This document shows, one piece after another, positions 17,735 to 26,545 of a stretch of DNA of 64,000 nucleotides (its first letter is position 1; every line of letters begins with the position of its first letter). A model generated the notes under the pieces. It worked only from the letters and a program-made list of their open reading frames with translations, searched no databases and was not told the DNA's origin. Source of the DNA: Caldithrix sp. (GTDB taxonomy: Bacteria > KSB1 > UBA2214 > DYKH01); NCBI GenBank assembly GCA_020722685.1, contig DYKH01000005.1, forward strand, positions 24,606 to 88,605, given 5' to 3'. Both the position numbers and the translations under genes were made by a program.

Positions 17735-20626
17735 ATGAGAAAAAGTAATGATAAAATGAGTTCATGGAAAGTCTCGCCCTTTCTGATCCTCTTCATCCCC
17801 ACGATCATGCTCGCGCAGATTCAAGCCAAGAAATGGACGGATGGAGTGCCTACCTTTGTCCACACCAGAGCCGGTGTCCGGGTCGTCGTGGACACGACCG
17901 TGCACCTTGAGCCAGTCTATGCAACCAGCGATTCCGATTCGCTGAATTTCTTTCTCAACGGAATCGACTGGACGTGGCCGCAAACGAACATTCCAACCGG
18001 AGGGGAAGCTGAGGACATTGATTACCGGAACGTCTCTGGCCAGGATTTATATCTTCTCACCGACAAGTCCGATAAGAGGGTGATCGAGGTGAAGGTCACC
18101 GCCACCGGGATCGAAGAAGTTTGGTCTTCGGGCAGTATCAGTCTGCTTTTGCCTGTTGATGCTTTTAGCTTTGTGGAAAACAACCTCGATAAGATCCTCA
18201 TCACGGATCAAGGCAGTCATCGGGTGATAAAAGTCAATCGTACCACCAAAGCCATTGAATGGCAATACGGATCCATTGCCGGTAGCTCCTACAATCAGCT
18301 TACCTTTCCGGCGGACGCGATGAAAGTGCCTGATAGCAGCCAATACGTCATCGCCGATTACGGCAATTCCCGCGTGATCATCGTGGACGAGGCGAGCAAG
18401 AATTTATTGTGGGAGCTCGGCGCCGACAGCCTTAAAAGTCCCGTGGATGTCGAGTATCTACCCGCCACCGGTGAAATCCTTATCACCGACTTGGGCAGAA
18501 ACCGTGTTTTCAAGATACGCCGGGATACCAAAGAGGTAACCTGGCAGATCGGTGTTCAAACCGTGGACGGTCAATTAGGCGTCAATGCTCCCACGGATGC
18601 CGATGCCTTGGCCAATGGCAACGTTCTCATCGCCGATGCCGGCAACAATAGAATTATCGAAGTGGATTCTACCGGAACAATCGTCTGGCAATTCAAACAA
18701 TCGCTGCAAGTCCTGAGAGACGTCGACTTGCTACCCGATAATCGGTTGTTGGCTGTCTATCTGGATTCGACCTCCAGCAAGACTTATCCTGTTCGTTTGG
18801 GGTACAAGAGCGCCTGGATCGAGTCCGATACCTACCGAGTCTCAACCGACGTGAATTTCGAACAACTCTTTTGGCAGGTCGACACGCTGGCGGGAGTCAC
18901 GTCCGTGCAGCTTAAGGTGCGCACTGGCGCTGACATCAATGAGCTGCAAAGATCCCCCTGGTACGGACCAAAAGGTGACACCTCGGCTGTTTTCAAATGG
19001 AGTGGTGATTCATTGGGCTCGGTTCATAGAGGTGACCGATGGTATCAGGTGCGCGCCTATCTATTTACCAGTGACCCCAGAGAAACACCGGTGGTGAATA
19101 GCATAACCATGCGCTATTATTACTACGATTCCAGCGCCCCGCCGGGAGAGCAGCGTCCCTATTTTTATACCGGCCCCATCGGTCTGACCGACGAAACCAG
19201 TATGCCAAAGTGGAAAAAGCTCATATATCGGACGGTTTTCCCGGAAAATCCCGCACGGCGCAATGACGTTCAATTCAATATCCGCATTATGAACAAGGCG
19301 GGCACGGTTCGCCTGCATGAGTTTAATACCACCACTTTGGCAACCATGGATACGGTCAATTTGGAGACCGTCACAGAATTGCAACGCACGAAAGCAATCT
19401 TTCTGCTGGGGACGCCCATCACGACTAACTCTGCCGTGACGCCACAATTGGCCTATTGGGAAATCCAATACGATTCCGTCGGTACCACCAAATCAACGGC
19501 CATGTTTGTCAATAGCGATGGCATCGCCTCGCCCTACTATCGGGCATCGGAGCCCAATCCTCAGAAAGCCGGCAAGTTCGACAAAGCGGATATCATTTTA
19601 GACGATAACGACTCGGAGCAATTCTATGCTACGGTTTTCGTTCTACTCAAAGCGCGCAAAAGTGGAGATCGTTTGCGAACGGATCTGACGTTGCAAACGC
19701 CATTATACTTCCGCTCCCTGGAGCCGATTCCAATCTACATGACCTCCACTGTCGATACCACCAACAAGACTTTGGAGGTGCTTGACCGTGACACTCTGAT
19801 CGTCAGTTATCAAGATGTGAACGATCCTACCGATGTGTCGGCGGATAGCATATTGGTGCTGAGAGCCACCGAAGGCGAATTGGCCATTGAAAATAGCCGG
19901 GGTGTCAAGATCACCAGAGTGGATTTCGGTGATTTGCTTTTTGTCCGTATCAAGAATGAGCAAGACCGCAACATCGATTTGGTCAAACGTGATTCCGTGA
20001 CCGTCACCCTTCGCAACAGCGCTCCCTTGGACGAGGAAGTGCTCACGCTCTACGAGGTCGCCAATCAAAGTGGGGCATTCGACACCGGAGAATTTCGCAA
20101 CCTGACAGGCATCCGGGTGGAGCAGAACAATAACGGCATCCAAAATGACGGCAAAATTCAATCCTTGCCAGGGCAATTCATCACCGCAAGCTATGTGGAT
20201 GACTTTGACCTCAATCAGGCAGTGCCGGTGCCGGATTCGGGCGGCAATGTCTTCATCAGTCTTGGCGGTGCGCCCTACGTGGTAGAAGTAGCACCGAATC
20301 CATTCTACGAAAGGAAATATGACACCTTCCGCTTGCGGGTGGCTTCGGCGACCGGCTCTTTGGCGGTGAGCAAGATTGAAGTGTTCAACATCGCCGGGGA
20401 AAAGGTGCGCGAAATCCCCGGCGAGTCACTTGATTTTAGTACCGGCTTGCCCGTGCCGAACAAGGTCTATGGCTTAGTCGAAAACTGGTGGGATTTGCGC
20501 AACGACAATGGCAATCAAGTGGCCAGCGGGACCTATTGGGTCAAAGTCCATGCCGACTTGACCAGCGAAGAAACGGGAGACTTGGAGCGGGTGGTGTTCA
20601 TTAGAAAGTTCGCTTTGATCCGCTGA
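17735..20626 (+). CDS. Secreted NHL-type beta-propeller protein with FlgD-like C-terminal domain
   Basis: A signal peptide (hydrophobic LILFIPTIMLAQ) is followed by a six- or seven-bladed propeller of NHL-like repeats at about residues 75-350: DISTINCTIVE units such as ILITDQGSHRVIKVNR, YVIADYGNSRVIIVDE, ILITDLGRNRVFKIRR and VLIADAGNNRIIEVD. A long beta-sandwich region follows. The last 100 residues (VAPNPFYERKYDTFRLRV, KIEVFNIAGEKVREI, WWDLRNDNGNQVASGTYWVKV) are a FlgD-like Ig domain that many FCB bacteria carry on exported proteins, sometimes as a sorting signal. Start at 17735 rather than 17729 because of the AGGA spacing. The binding partner is unknown; the next gene encodes a PorV-like barrel, which in type IX secretion shuttles such cargo. 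Confidence 0.8.
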   Translation: MRKSNDKMSSWKVSPFLILFIPTIMLAQIQAKKWTDGVPTFVHTRAGVRVVVDTTVHLEPVYATSDSDSLNFFLNGIDWTWPQTNIPTGGEAEDIDYRNVSGQDLYLLTDKSDKRVIEVKVTATGIEEVWSSGSISLLLPVDAFSFVENNLDKILITDQGSHRVIKVNRTTKAIEWQYGSIAGSSYNQLTFPADAMKVPDSSQYVIADYGNSRVIIVDEASKNLLWELGADSLKSPVDVEYLPATGEILITDLGRNRVFKIRRDTKEVTWQIGVQTVDGQLGVNAPTDADALANGNVLIADAGNNRIIEVDSTGTIVWQFKQSLQVLRDVDLLPDNRLLAVYLDSTSSKTYPVRLGYKSAWIESDTYRVSTDVNFEQLFWQVDTLAGVTSVQLKVRTGADINELQRSPWYGPKGDTSAVFKWSGDSLGSVHRGDRWYQVRAYLFTSDPRETPVVNSITMRYYYYDSSAPPGEQRPYFYTGPIGLTDETSMPKWKKLIYRTVFPENPARRNDVQFNIRIMNKAGTVRLHEFNTTTLATMDTVNLETVTELQRTKAIFLLGTPITTNSAVTPQLAYWEIQYDSVGTTKSTAMFVNSDGIASPYYRASEPNPQKAGKFDKADIILDDNDSEQFYATVFVLLKARKSGDRLRTDLTLQTPLYFRSLEPIPIYMTSTVDTTNKTLEVLDRDTLIVSYQDVNDPTDVSADSILVLRATEGELAIENSRGVKITRVDFGDLLFVRIKNEQDRNIDLVKRDSVTVTLRNSAPLDEEVLTLYEVANQSGAFDTGEFRNLTGIRVEQNNNGIQNDGKIQSLPGQFITASYVDDFDLNQAVPVPDSGGNVFISLGGAPYVVEVAPNPFYERKYDTFRLRVASATGSLAVSKIEVFNIAGEKVREIPGESLDFSTGLPVPNKVYGLVENWWDLRNDNGNQVASGTYWVKVHADLTSEETGDLERVVFIRKFALIR

Positions 20627-20694
20627 TCTCTTGAGCAGAGAGTCCAAGTTACCAAGCATTCCTTGAATTTTTGGCAACGTAAGTTGGAGCAAAA

Positions 20695-22593
20695 ATGAAA
20701 ATGCAGATAAAGTCAATTGCAAAGAACAAGCGCAGGTCGAGGTTCTCGCTCACCGCTCGTTTGCTGTTGTTGCTATCTTGTGCGATTTCGTTTCCGCTGT
20801 TCTCGTCGGCTCAGGACAACACCGGCATTGGCTATCATGGAGCGGCGTTCTTGCGCGTCAATCCGGCGGCCCGGCAGGTGGCCATGGGGGATGCCAATAC
20901 GGCGTTGGCAGACGACATCAATTCCATGCGCTACAACGTGGGCGGTTTGGGCAATTTGCGCAAAATCATGCTGGCGGCCAATTATCATAAATGGATCGAG
21001 GACACGCAGCAAGGCTCCATTGCCTTGGCGTTGCCCAGTAAATGGGGTGTCTTTGGCTTTGATTTTTCCTATTTCAATGAAGGCAAGATAACCGAATTGG
21101 ACGTGGCCTTTCAGCCGACCGGTGGATCTTCTTACAGCAACGACTTTATGCTGACTTTTGGCTATGGCGTCTATGTAAAGATACTTAACAACGACTTTGG
21201 CTTTGGCGGCAGTCTAAAGCTGCTGCGGCAGAATCTGGTCGGCTTGCAAAGCACGGACTATGCGATAGATTTGGGATCCCAATTGCGCCTGAAGAATCTG
21301 TCTTTCGGCGCAACCATTCAAAACTTTGGGTTGACCAGGCCAAAGTTCGATGGTCAGGCCGCTACTCTGCCGGAAACATATCGTCTAGGCGCGGCCGCCA
21401 GATTGCCGATAGGCGAAGCGCTCAAGCTGAATTTAGCCGGCGACGCAGCCTGGACTACCCATGAAAAGCTGCGCTACTATGCCGGCAGCGAGATCATATT
21501 GAGCGATTTGATTATCGTAAGGGGTGGCTATAAGATTCACAAGGTTGAGCCGTCCAGATGGAGCATGGGACTGGGTCTTAATATCCCCATGGAATGGCTC
21601 GCAGGCTCGCAAACACGACTCGACTATGCCTACTCTCCGTTAGATGATTTCGAGACCACGGCGCACCGTTTTTCCATGCTGTTCACCTTTGGCGTCACCC
21701 AGCCGGTTTATGCGCTGAATGTACCTGATCGCAGCGGCTTGGATGAAATGAGTGAGCGGTTGAAACGGGAATTGGAGGCGGCGGAAAAGGCCCGGTTGGC
21801 CGCCCAGCAAGCAGAGGAAAGAACCCGGCAGATGGAAGAAGAAATTGCCCGCCGCTTGGAGCACATCAAAAAGATTGCTGCAGAAAGTCAGGGCAAGATC
21901 GAGGTCGAGCCCAAGACACGCGAGAAAATCCTGGTGAGCATGCGCATCAATTTTGACTTTGACAAGGCCAACATCCGCACGGACGAATATCCGACCATGC
22001 ATCGAGTCGCCGAGATTCTGAACACCTACCCGGAGGCCCAAGTTCACATTTCCGGCCATACGGATTGGATTGGCCCGGATGAGTACAACATCGGTTTGTC
22101 GCAGCGGCGCATCGACAGCGTGATGGTCTTTTTGATCCGCAAAGATAACGTTCCCGCGGACAAGTTCTATATGCCGGTGGGATACGGCGAGATGCGCCCC
22201 ATTGCGACCAACGAGACCGATGAAGGACGATTTCGCAATCGCCGCGTAGAGTTTTTGCTTTACACCTTGGACTCGGTGCCGGAGATGCCCGATGGCACCG
22301 CGGTCAAATCCGTCGAGGTAGTGGACACGAGCACTGTCCGGGTTGTGTGCAACGGTAAAGTCAAATTCACCACCAAGACGCTCGATGATCCGTATCGTTT
22401 GCTGATCGACATGCCGAACGTCTTTTTGCTTGACGGCACGACGGCTTTTGAGCTGAATCGTGGACCCTTCGTCCGGGCCAGAGTTGGCTATCATCCGGAT
22501 GGCAAGTTCACTCGAACTGTGTTAGACCTTACCGGTCCGGTCGATTTGGATGTGCAGGCGGTGGATAATTATGTGGTGGTCAAAGTTAAGTGA
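20695..22593 (+). CDS. PorV/UPF0164-type barrel fused to OmpA and AMIN domains
   Basis: Three domains follow a signal peptide (cleaved after FSSAQ, about residue 40). Residues about 45-335 are a UPF0164/PorV-like outer-membrane barrel (GAAFLRVNPAARQVAMGDANTALADDINSMRYN). A charged coiled coil (about 345-400) leads to an OmpA peptidoglycan-binding domain (INFDFDKANIRTDEY, HISGHTDWIGPDEYNIGLSQRR, RNRRVEF). The last 105 residues form an AMIN domain (PYRLLIDMPNVFLL, RARVGYHPDGKFTRTVLDL), known from secretin and amidase partners. The combination would tie an outer-membrane barrel to the cell wall. It is 70 bp downstream of the propeller gene and probably cotranscribed. Confidence 0.82.
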   Translation: MKMQIKSIAKNKRRSRFSLTARLLLLLSCAISFPLFSSAQDNTGIGYHGAAFLRVNPAARQVAMGDANTALADDINSMRYNVGGLGNLRKIMLAANYHKWIEDTQQGSIALALPSKWGVFGFDFSYFNEGKITELDVAFQPTGGSSYSNDFMLTFGYGVYVKILNNDFGFGGSLKLLRQNLVGLQSTDYAIDLGSQLRLKNLSFGATIQNFGLTRPKFDGQAATLPETYRLGAAARLPIGEALKLNLAGDAAWTTHEKLRYYAGSEIILSDLIIVRGGYKIHKVEPSRWSMGLGLNIPMEWLAGSQTRLDYAYSPLDDFETTAHRFSMLFTFGVTQPVYALNVPDRSGLDEMSERLKRELEAAEKARLAAQQAEERTRQMEEEIARRLEHIKKIAAESQGKIEVEPKTREKILVSMRINFDFDKANIRTDEYPTMHRVAEILNTYPEAQVHISGHTDWIGPDEYNIGLSQRRIDSVMVFLIRKDNVPADKFYMPVGYGEMRPIATNETDEGRFRNRRVEFLLYTLDSVPEMPDGTAVKSVEVVDTSTVRVVCNGKVKFTTKTLDDPYRLLIDMPNVFLLDGTTAFELNRGPFVRARVGYHPDGKFTRTVLDLTGPVDLDVQAVDNYVVVKVK

Positions 22594-22745
22594 CATTCAA
22601 TGGCGGCTTTCTTGAAGGTGGCCCCCAACGGGTATGGAATTATTTGTCCTGTCAAGGCCATCGGTCGGAGGCGCTTGAAATCTCGAGCTGATGTTGTAAT
22701 TTCGGGTCGTCGCTCGGCATGGCCAAAGATGAGGAGGAAGAAACC

Positions 22746-23291
22746 GTGAAGTGCATTCTTAGGTTCCTAATAGGTATCGTGACCGTTTTGCTCCCGCTTG
22801 CAACTGCTTTGGCACAGACCAAAAGAGGAGACTTGGAGTTTTCCCTCGCTGCATCTTTTACAGCCTCGAAAGCCGAAAATACCAATGAGTATTGGACCGC
22901 GCTTAACGTTCCCGTTCGATTGGGCTTTCTGGTAACGAATGCTATTGAGATCGAACCAGAATTGCTCCTTAGCAAATTCAAGGAGGTCGATGCCGGATAT
23001 GTTCTTTCGTGCAATCTGGCATACAACTTTGGCCAAATGAATTCTGCGAGCCAGACCATACAATTTCTTTTTGCCGGTCTTGGATTTTCCAATACCATTC
23101 AGGCACTGCCAAATATCGCGTTCTATGGCCGTGTTAGTGACAATTGGACAGTGCTCAATTTGGGAGGTGGACTCAAGATGTTTATGCCAAAGCCCGTCGC
23201 CCTTCGCCTGGAATATCGGTTTCAAAATTATTTTGGGGATGATAGCGTCACCAATCATTATTTGTTGCTTGGCGTTTCCGTATTTCTTTAG
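22746..23291 (+). CDS. Outer-membrane beta-barrel protein, unknown function
   Basis: The 181-residue protein uses GTG at 22746 after GAGGAGG, giving a clean signal peptide (KCILRFLIGIVTVLLPLATALAQ). Amphipathic strands such as LEFSLAASFTAS, VPVRLGFLVTN, AIEIEPELLLSKF and VALRLEYRFQNYF end in an aromatic C-terminus (LLLGVSVFL), the usual pattern for small barrels assembled by BAM. A longer frame from 22719 would place acidic residues before the signal peptide. No specific function is visible. Confidence 0.75.
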   Translation: MKCILRFLIGIVTVLLPLATALAQTKRGDLEFSLAASFTASKAENTNEYWTALNVPVRLGFLVTNAIEIEPELLLSKFKEVDAGYVLSCNLAYNFGQMNSASQTIQFLFAGLGFSNTIQALPNIAFYGRVSDNWTVLNLGGGLKMFMPKPVALRLEYRFQNYFGDDSVTNHYLLLGVSVFL

Positions 23292-23503
23292 CCGTCGCAC
23301 TGATTTTTTGGTTATCAGCCTGGACTCAGATTAGTCGTACTCATAATCTTAGTCCTACTCTTACGTCGCACTGGGTATTCAGCTCTCGGCGTGGACTAAG
23401 ATGTGAGTGCTTGGCGCGAACGAAAGACGCAACGTCCTTCGGGAATGAGATTGCGTTAATGCCATGGTCCTGCTAATGTCCCTGAATGTTGAGAGGAGTG
23501 ACC

Positions 23504-23548
23504 ATGAACTGGAACGAGTTGCATAACCGTCAACTTGAGAATGTTTGA
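23504..23548 (+). pseudogene. 5' remnant of a second DinB-like gene
   Basis: ATG AACTGGAACGAGTTG at 23504 encodes MNWNELHNRQLENV and then stops. Together with its leader (GAGAGGAGTGACC) it matches the first 14 codons and leader of the intact DinB-like gene at 24297 (GAGAAGAGAGACC, MSWKELLAREVENA). It appears to be the truncated end of a duplicate. The rest of 23292-23593 shows no supported gene. Confidence 0.5.
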
Positions 23549-23593
23549 CAATTGACGGAGTAATAAGGATTATTTAGGTCAGGAGAACATATT

Positions 23594-23824
23594 ATGACCA
23601 ATCTAACGCGAATAACATTTGATTCAAAGGTTATGGGTGGAAAGCCTTGCATTCGCGGCTTGCGTGTTACGGTAGGTACGATCGTCGGATTAGTTGCTGC
23701 TGGCCATTCCACGACCGAAATTCTGTCTGCTTACCCTTATTTGGAAAAAGAAGACATACAGGAAGCACTTGCCTATGCGGCCTGGCGTGCTGAGGAGATC
23801 GAATTGCCGCTGGTCACGGCATGA
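23594..23824 (+). CDS. DUF433 antitoxin
   Basis: The 76-residue protein is a DUF433 member (VapB45-like): ITFDSKVMGGKPCIRGLRVTVGTIVGLVAAG followed by AYPYLEKEDIQEALAYAAW, a winged-helix-type DNA-binding domain. Its end overlaps the DUF5615 start by 4 bp. This pair is a known type II toxin-antitoxin architecture. Confidence 0.9.
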   Translation: MTNLTRITFDSKVMGGKPCIRGLRVTVGTIVGLVAAGHSTTEILSAYPYLEKEDIQEALAYAAWRAEEIELPLVTA

Positions 23825-24186
23825 AGCTGTTAATTGACATGAATCTTACTCCGGACTGGGTGGGAGTTTTCGAACAAGAAGGATGGCATGCACTTCACTG
23901 GTCAACAGTGGGCGATCCGCGAGCGGCAGATGAGGTCATCATGGACTGGGCGCGTGCAGAGGGATACGTTGTGTTAACGCATGATCTCGATTTTGGAGCA
24001 ATTTTGGCAACCACACAAGCCCTTGGACCGAGTGTCGTGCAGGTTCGCACACAAGATGTAATGCCACGAAGTTTTGGACATCGGTTGGTACAAGTATTAG
24101 AACAGTACAAGTCAGACATCGAAAAAGGGGCGTTGGTCATCCTCGATGAAGCCAAGTCTAGGGTGCGCATTCTGCCGTTTCCATAG
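23821..24186 (+). CDS. DUF5615 PIN-like toxin
   Basis: The 121-residue protein belongs to the DUF5615 PIN-like ribonucleases. Acidic residues expected for metal binding are present: Asp6 in LLIDMNLTP, Asp in SVGDPRAADEVIMDWA, and Asp-Asp in THDLDFGAIL. The frame is complete, so unlike the other two modules in the window this toxin appears functional. Genes are coupled (ATGA) with the DUF433 antitoxin. Confidence 0.88.
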   Translation: MKLLIDMNLTPDWVGVFEQEGWHALHWSTVGDPRAADEVIMDWARAEGYVVLTHDLDFGAILATTQALGPSVVQVRTQDVMPRSFGHRLVQVLEQYKSDIEKGALVILDEAKSRVRILPFP

Positions 24187-24296
24187 GTTTCGTAACGCAG
24201 TGCTACTTCTGGGATAAAATCGATGGACTACCAATAAGCGTTGCGCTAAGAGGAAAGCTTTTGAGCAATGCTGAAAAATAATTGAGAAGAGAGACC

Positions 24297-24821
24297 ATGA
24301 GCTGGAAAGAGCTGCTTGCCCGTGAAGTTGAGAACGCCTACCAAGTGACCGACGGATTACTGGCGCTGGTTGACGATGACATGCTCGATTGGAAACCCGC
24401 CGCCGGCAGCAATTGGATGACGACCGGGCAACTGCTTATGCATCTTGCCAATGCCTGTGGTATCAGTCTTCGGGCTTTCGTGACCGGCGACTGGGGCCTA
24501 CGTGATGGGGTGGATATATCCAAGCTACCGCCAGAAGAAATGCTGCCGCCCGCAGAAAAGTTGCCAACAATCGGTAGCGTCGCTGAGGCAAAAAAACTCT
24601 TTGCAGAAGACAAACAAGTTGCCCTCGATATTTTGGCAAAATGCAGCGAGGAAAGGTTGGCAAAAGAACCTGCACCGGCTCCGTGGGACTCGTCTGAGAT
24701 GATTCTTGGCCATCGATTGCTGCAGATGGTCGAACACCTCAAGCAGCATAAAGGTCAGCTTTTTTATTACCTCAAGCTGCAAGGAAAACCGGTCAATACG
24801 AGCCACCTCTGGGGAGCATAG
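24297..24821 (+). CDS. DinB-like metal-dependent protein
   Basis: The 174-residue four-helix protein belongs to the DinB/YfiT-like superfamily. His residues suitable for a metal site are seen in LLMHLANACG (about residue 48) and LLQMVEHLKQHKGQLFYYLKLQG (about 145-150). Such proteins are thiol-dependent transferases or of unknown role. ATG 24297 follows AAGAGAG. A 14-codon duplicate of its start lies 790 bp upstream, on the other side of the toxin-antitoxin pair. Confidence 0.8.
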   Translation: MSWKELLAREVENAYQVTDGLLALVDDDMLDWKPAAGSNWMTTGQLLMHLANACGISLRAFVTGDWGLRDGVDISKLPPEEMLPPAEKLPTIGSVAEAKKLFAEDKQVALDILAKCSEERLAKEPAPAPWDSSEMILGHRLLQMVEHLKQHKGQLFYYLKLQGKPVNTSHLWGA

Positions 24822-24929
24822 ATGGTCCGAAAAGTGCATTTTCATCGCATCATTTAATAAGCGAAGTCATGAATAGTTAGTACGGTAGAACCATTCCCTA
24901 CAAGCTTGTCTATTGACTTCTTTTTGAAA

Positions 24930-24966
24930 GCGGAGGCGTTGACTCCAATCCACCTCCGCCTTTTTA
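24930..24966 (+). terminator. Rho-independent terminator after the DinB-like gene
   Basis: GCGGAGG at 24930-24936 pairs with CCTCCGC at 24953-24959 across a 16-base loop and is followed by CTTTTTA. It lies about 110 bp past the DinB-like stop and separates that unit from the candidate selenoprotein gene. Confidence 0.8.
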
Positions 24967-25087
24967 TTTGTTTGGTACTTTATGCCTCGCGTTCCCACGT
25001 CATCCAAATTGTGCACTTGCATTTGAGATTAATTCTTTTTATTATCTCCCGACCAAAAAACAACCTCGAACGATTCAAGGATTTGCT

Positions 25088-26086
25088 ATGAGAATAATAC
25101 CTGGTTTACTTTTCAGTATGATCGCCTTGGTAAGTGTTGCGGGCTTGTCTGTGGCGCAAACGGCAAAGCATGAAAATAGCACTCTGGCCATATTTCATTC
25201 CAACGATCTCATCGGCTATTTAACTCCCTGCGGCTGAAAGAGCGCACGCTACGGCGGGTTGGCTCGGAGAGCCACCTTTCTCAAACAGCAAGAAAACAAG
25301 TCCGATTTTACCTTGATCGTTGACGCGGGCGGCTTTAGCAAGGGAATCGGTGATATCAGCAAGCTGCAGACAGAGTACCTGGTGAAAGGAATGACCTTGC
25401 TTGGCTATTCTGCCATCAATCTGGCGGTGCGTGATTTTAACAGCGGCGGCAAGTTTGTCGCATACTTGCAAGAGACCTATCACCCCGAGTTCGTATCGAC
25501 CAATGTCTTCTATAAAGATTCGGAGAAGCGCTTTGGCAAGCCCTATGTCTTGAAAGAGCTCGAAGCGAAGCAGAAAAGCAAAAAGATCGCCTTCAGAAGG
25601 CTCAAGGTAGGGATCATCGGATTATGTGATGAGCGGGCCGCACTCTTTTCCAATCGTCTTGAAGAATCCGCACTGGAAAGCAAGGCCCCGCTACAAGTCG
25701 CCAAGGACTGGGTGCCCGAGGTGCGAAAGAAGGTCGATCTATTGGTCTTGCTCTTTAGCGGCAGGGTCGACAACTTGCAGGCCATCATTGACCAGGTTCC
25801 AGGCATTGACGTTGCGATTTTAGGAGGGGAAAGCTACATTTCCAATCAAATCCGCGGGCGACAGAAAACGGTCATTGTTACCACCCCGAGCATGGGCAAA
25901 TACGCAGGGGTCTTAACTCTGGAGCTTGACACCAGCAAAAAGATTGTCAGCTCGAAAAAGGATCAATTTCCCTTGGATGAGCATATACCTGATGATCCCC
26001 GGTTTGCTGAACTGGCCAAAGAGTATGACCGGGCGGTCAGTAAGGGTGCGGCTCAGGTTGGTGCAAGCAAAAGCGCTGCTCACTGA
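25088..26086 (+). CDS. UshA-like metallophosphatase-family protein, candidate selenoprotein (UGA at codon 50)
   Basis: ATG 25088 opens a signal peptide (MRIIPGLLFSMIALVSVAGLSVAQ) and then IFHSNDLIGYLTPCG, TGA (25235-25237), KSARYGGLARRATFLKQQ; the same frame then stays open for 282 more codons. In relatives of this 5'-nucleotidase/metallophosphoesterase family the segment reads PCGC-x-GGLARR, so the UGA sits exactly at the last Cys. A SECIS-like hairpin follows at 25257-25276. The total of 332 residues agrees with a complete protein. The usual DAGDF metal-site motif is changed to DAGGF (about residue 77), so phosphatase activity is doubtful and a redox role for the Cys-Gly-Sec motif is conceivable. 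The alternative is a pseudogene with a single Cys-to-stop mutation. Confidence 0.7.
25257..25276 (+). promoter_or_regulatory. SECIS-like stem-loop after the in-frame UGA
   Basis: GG(U)UGGCUC (25257-25265) pairs with GAGCCACC (25269-25276), leaving loop GGA (25266-25268) and one bulged U. The loop begins 28 bases after the UGA. Published bacterial SECIS models ask for a stem of 4-16 bp, a loop of 3-14 bases with G in the first two positions, and a UGA-to-loop distance of about 16-37 bases; all are met. The stem also encodes the conserved GLARRA peptide, so part of the pairing could be coincidence. Confidence 0.6.
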
Positions 26087-26353
26087 TCCTCCTCGCTCCG
26101 GGTACATCTTTGCTTGTCATCCCATCCGTTTGCGGAGATGACTACCACAGCGAAGATTTCAAGTCAAAATCGTTAGGGCCAAAATCATTCGTAGATTTTG
26201 CGCTGCAAGAAGTCAAGCGTAGCCATCATAGTCTAAAGCTGTGTCAGAACACCAATGTTTGCATTCATGATTGATTTAGTCGCTTTTCCAAACGCTTACC
26301 AATCATTTTGACTTTACTCATTTCAGTAGTTTGGCAAAATTTTCAATTCAAGC

Positions 26354-26419
26354 CGTAGGAGGCGTCTCCAGACGCCGATCAGGAATATATATTGTGGTCG
26401 AACTGGGAGAGTTCTCCTA
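26354..26419. repeat. REPIN-like palindromic element, copy A
   Basis: GTAGGAG at 26354 is mirrored by CTCCTAC ending at 26419. Inside are two hairpins, GGCGTCT/AGACGCC and GAACT/AGTTC, in inverted orientation around an AT-rich spacer. The arrangement matches copies B and C (35874-35930 and 62914-62970). The rest of the gap 26087-26545 shows no supported gene. Confidence 0.7.
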
Positions 26420-26545
26420 CATATTGTGTTAAGAAAGAATTTGCCAAACTATAGCTCATTTTGACTTTTGGGTTGCGGCATCGCCGTGTTATGGGATGAA
26501 ATGAGGGCCTTTGGCCGCCTTCCGACGTTTTTTGAAGCAATTGGT

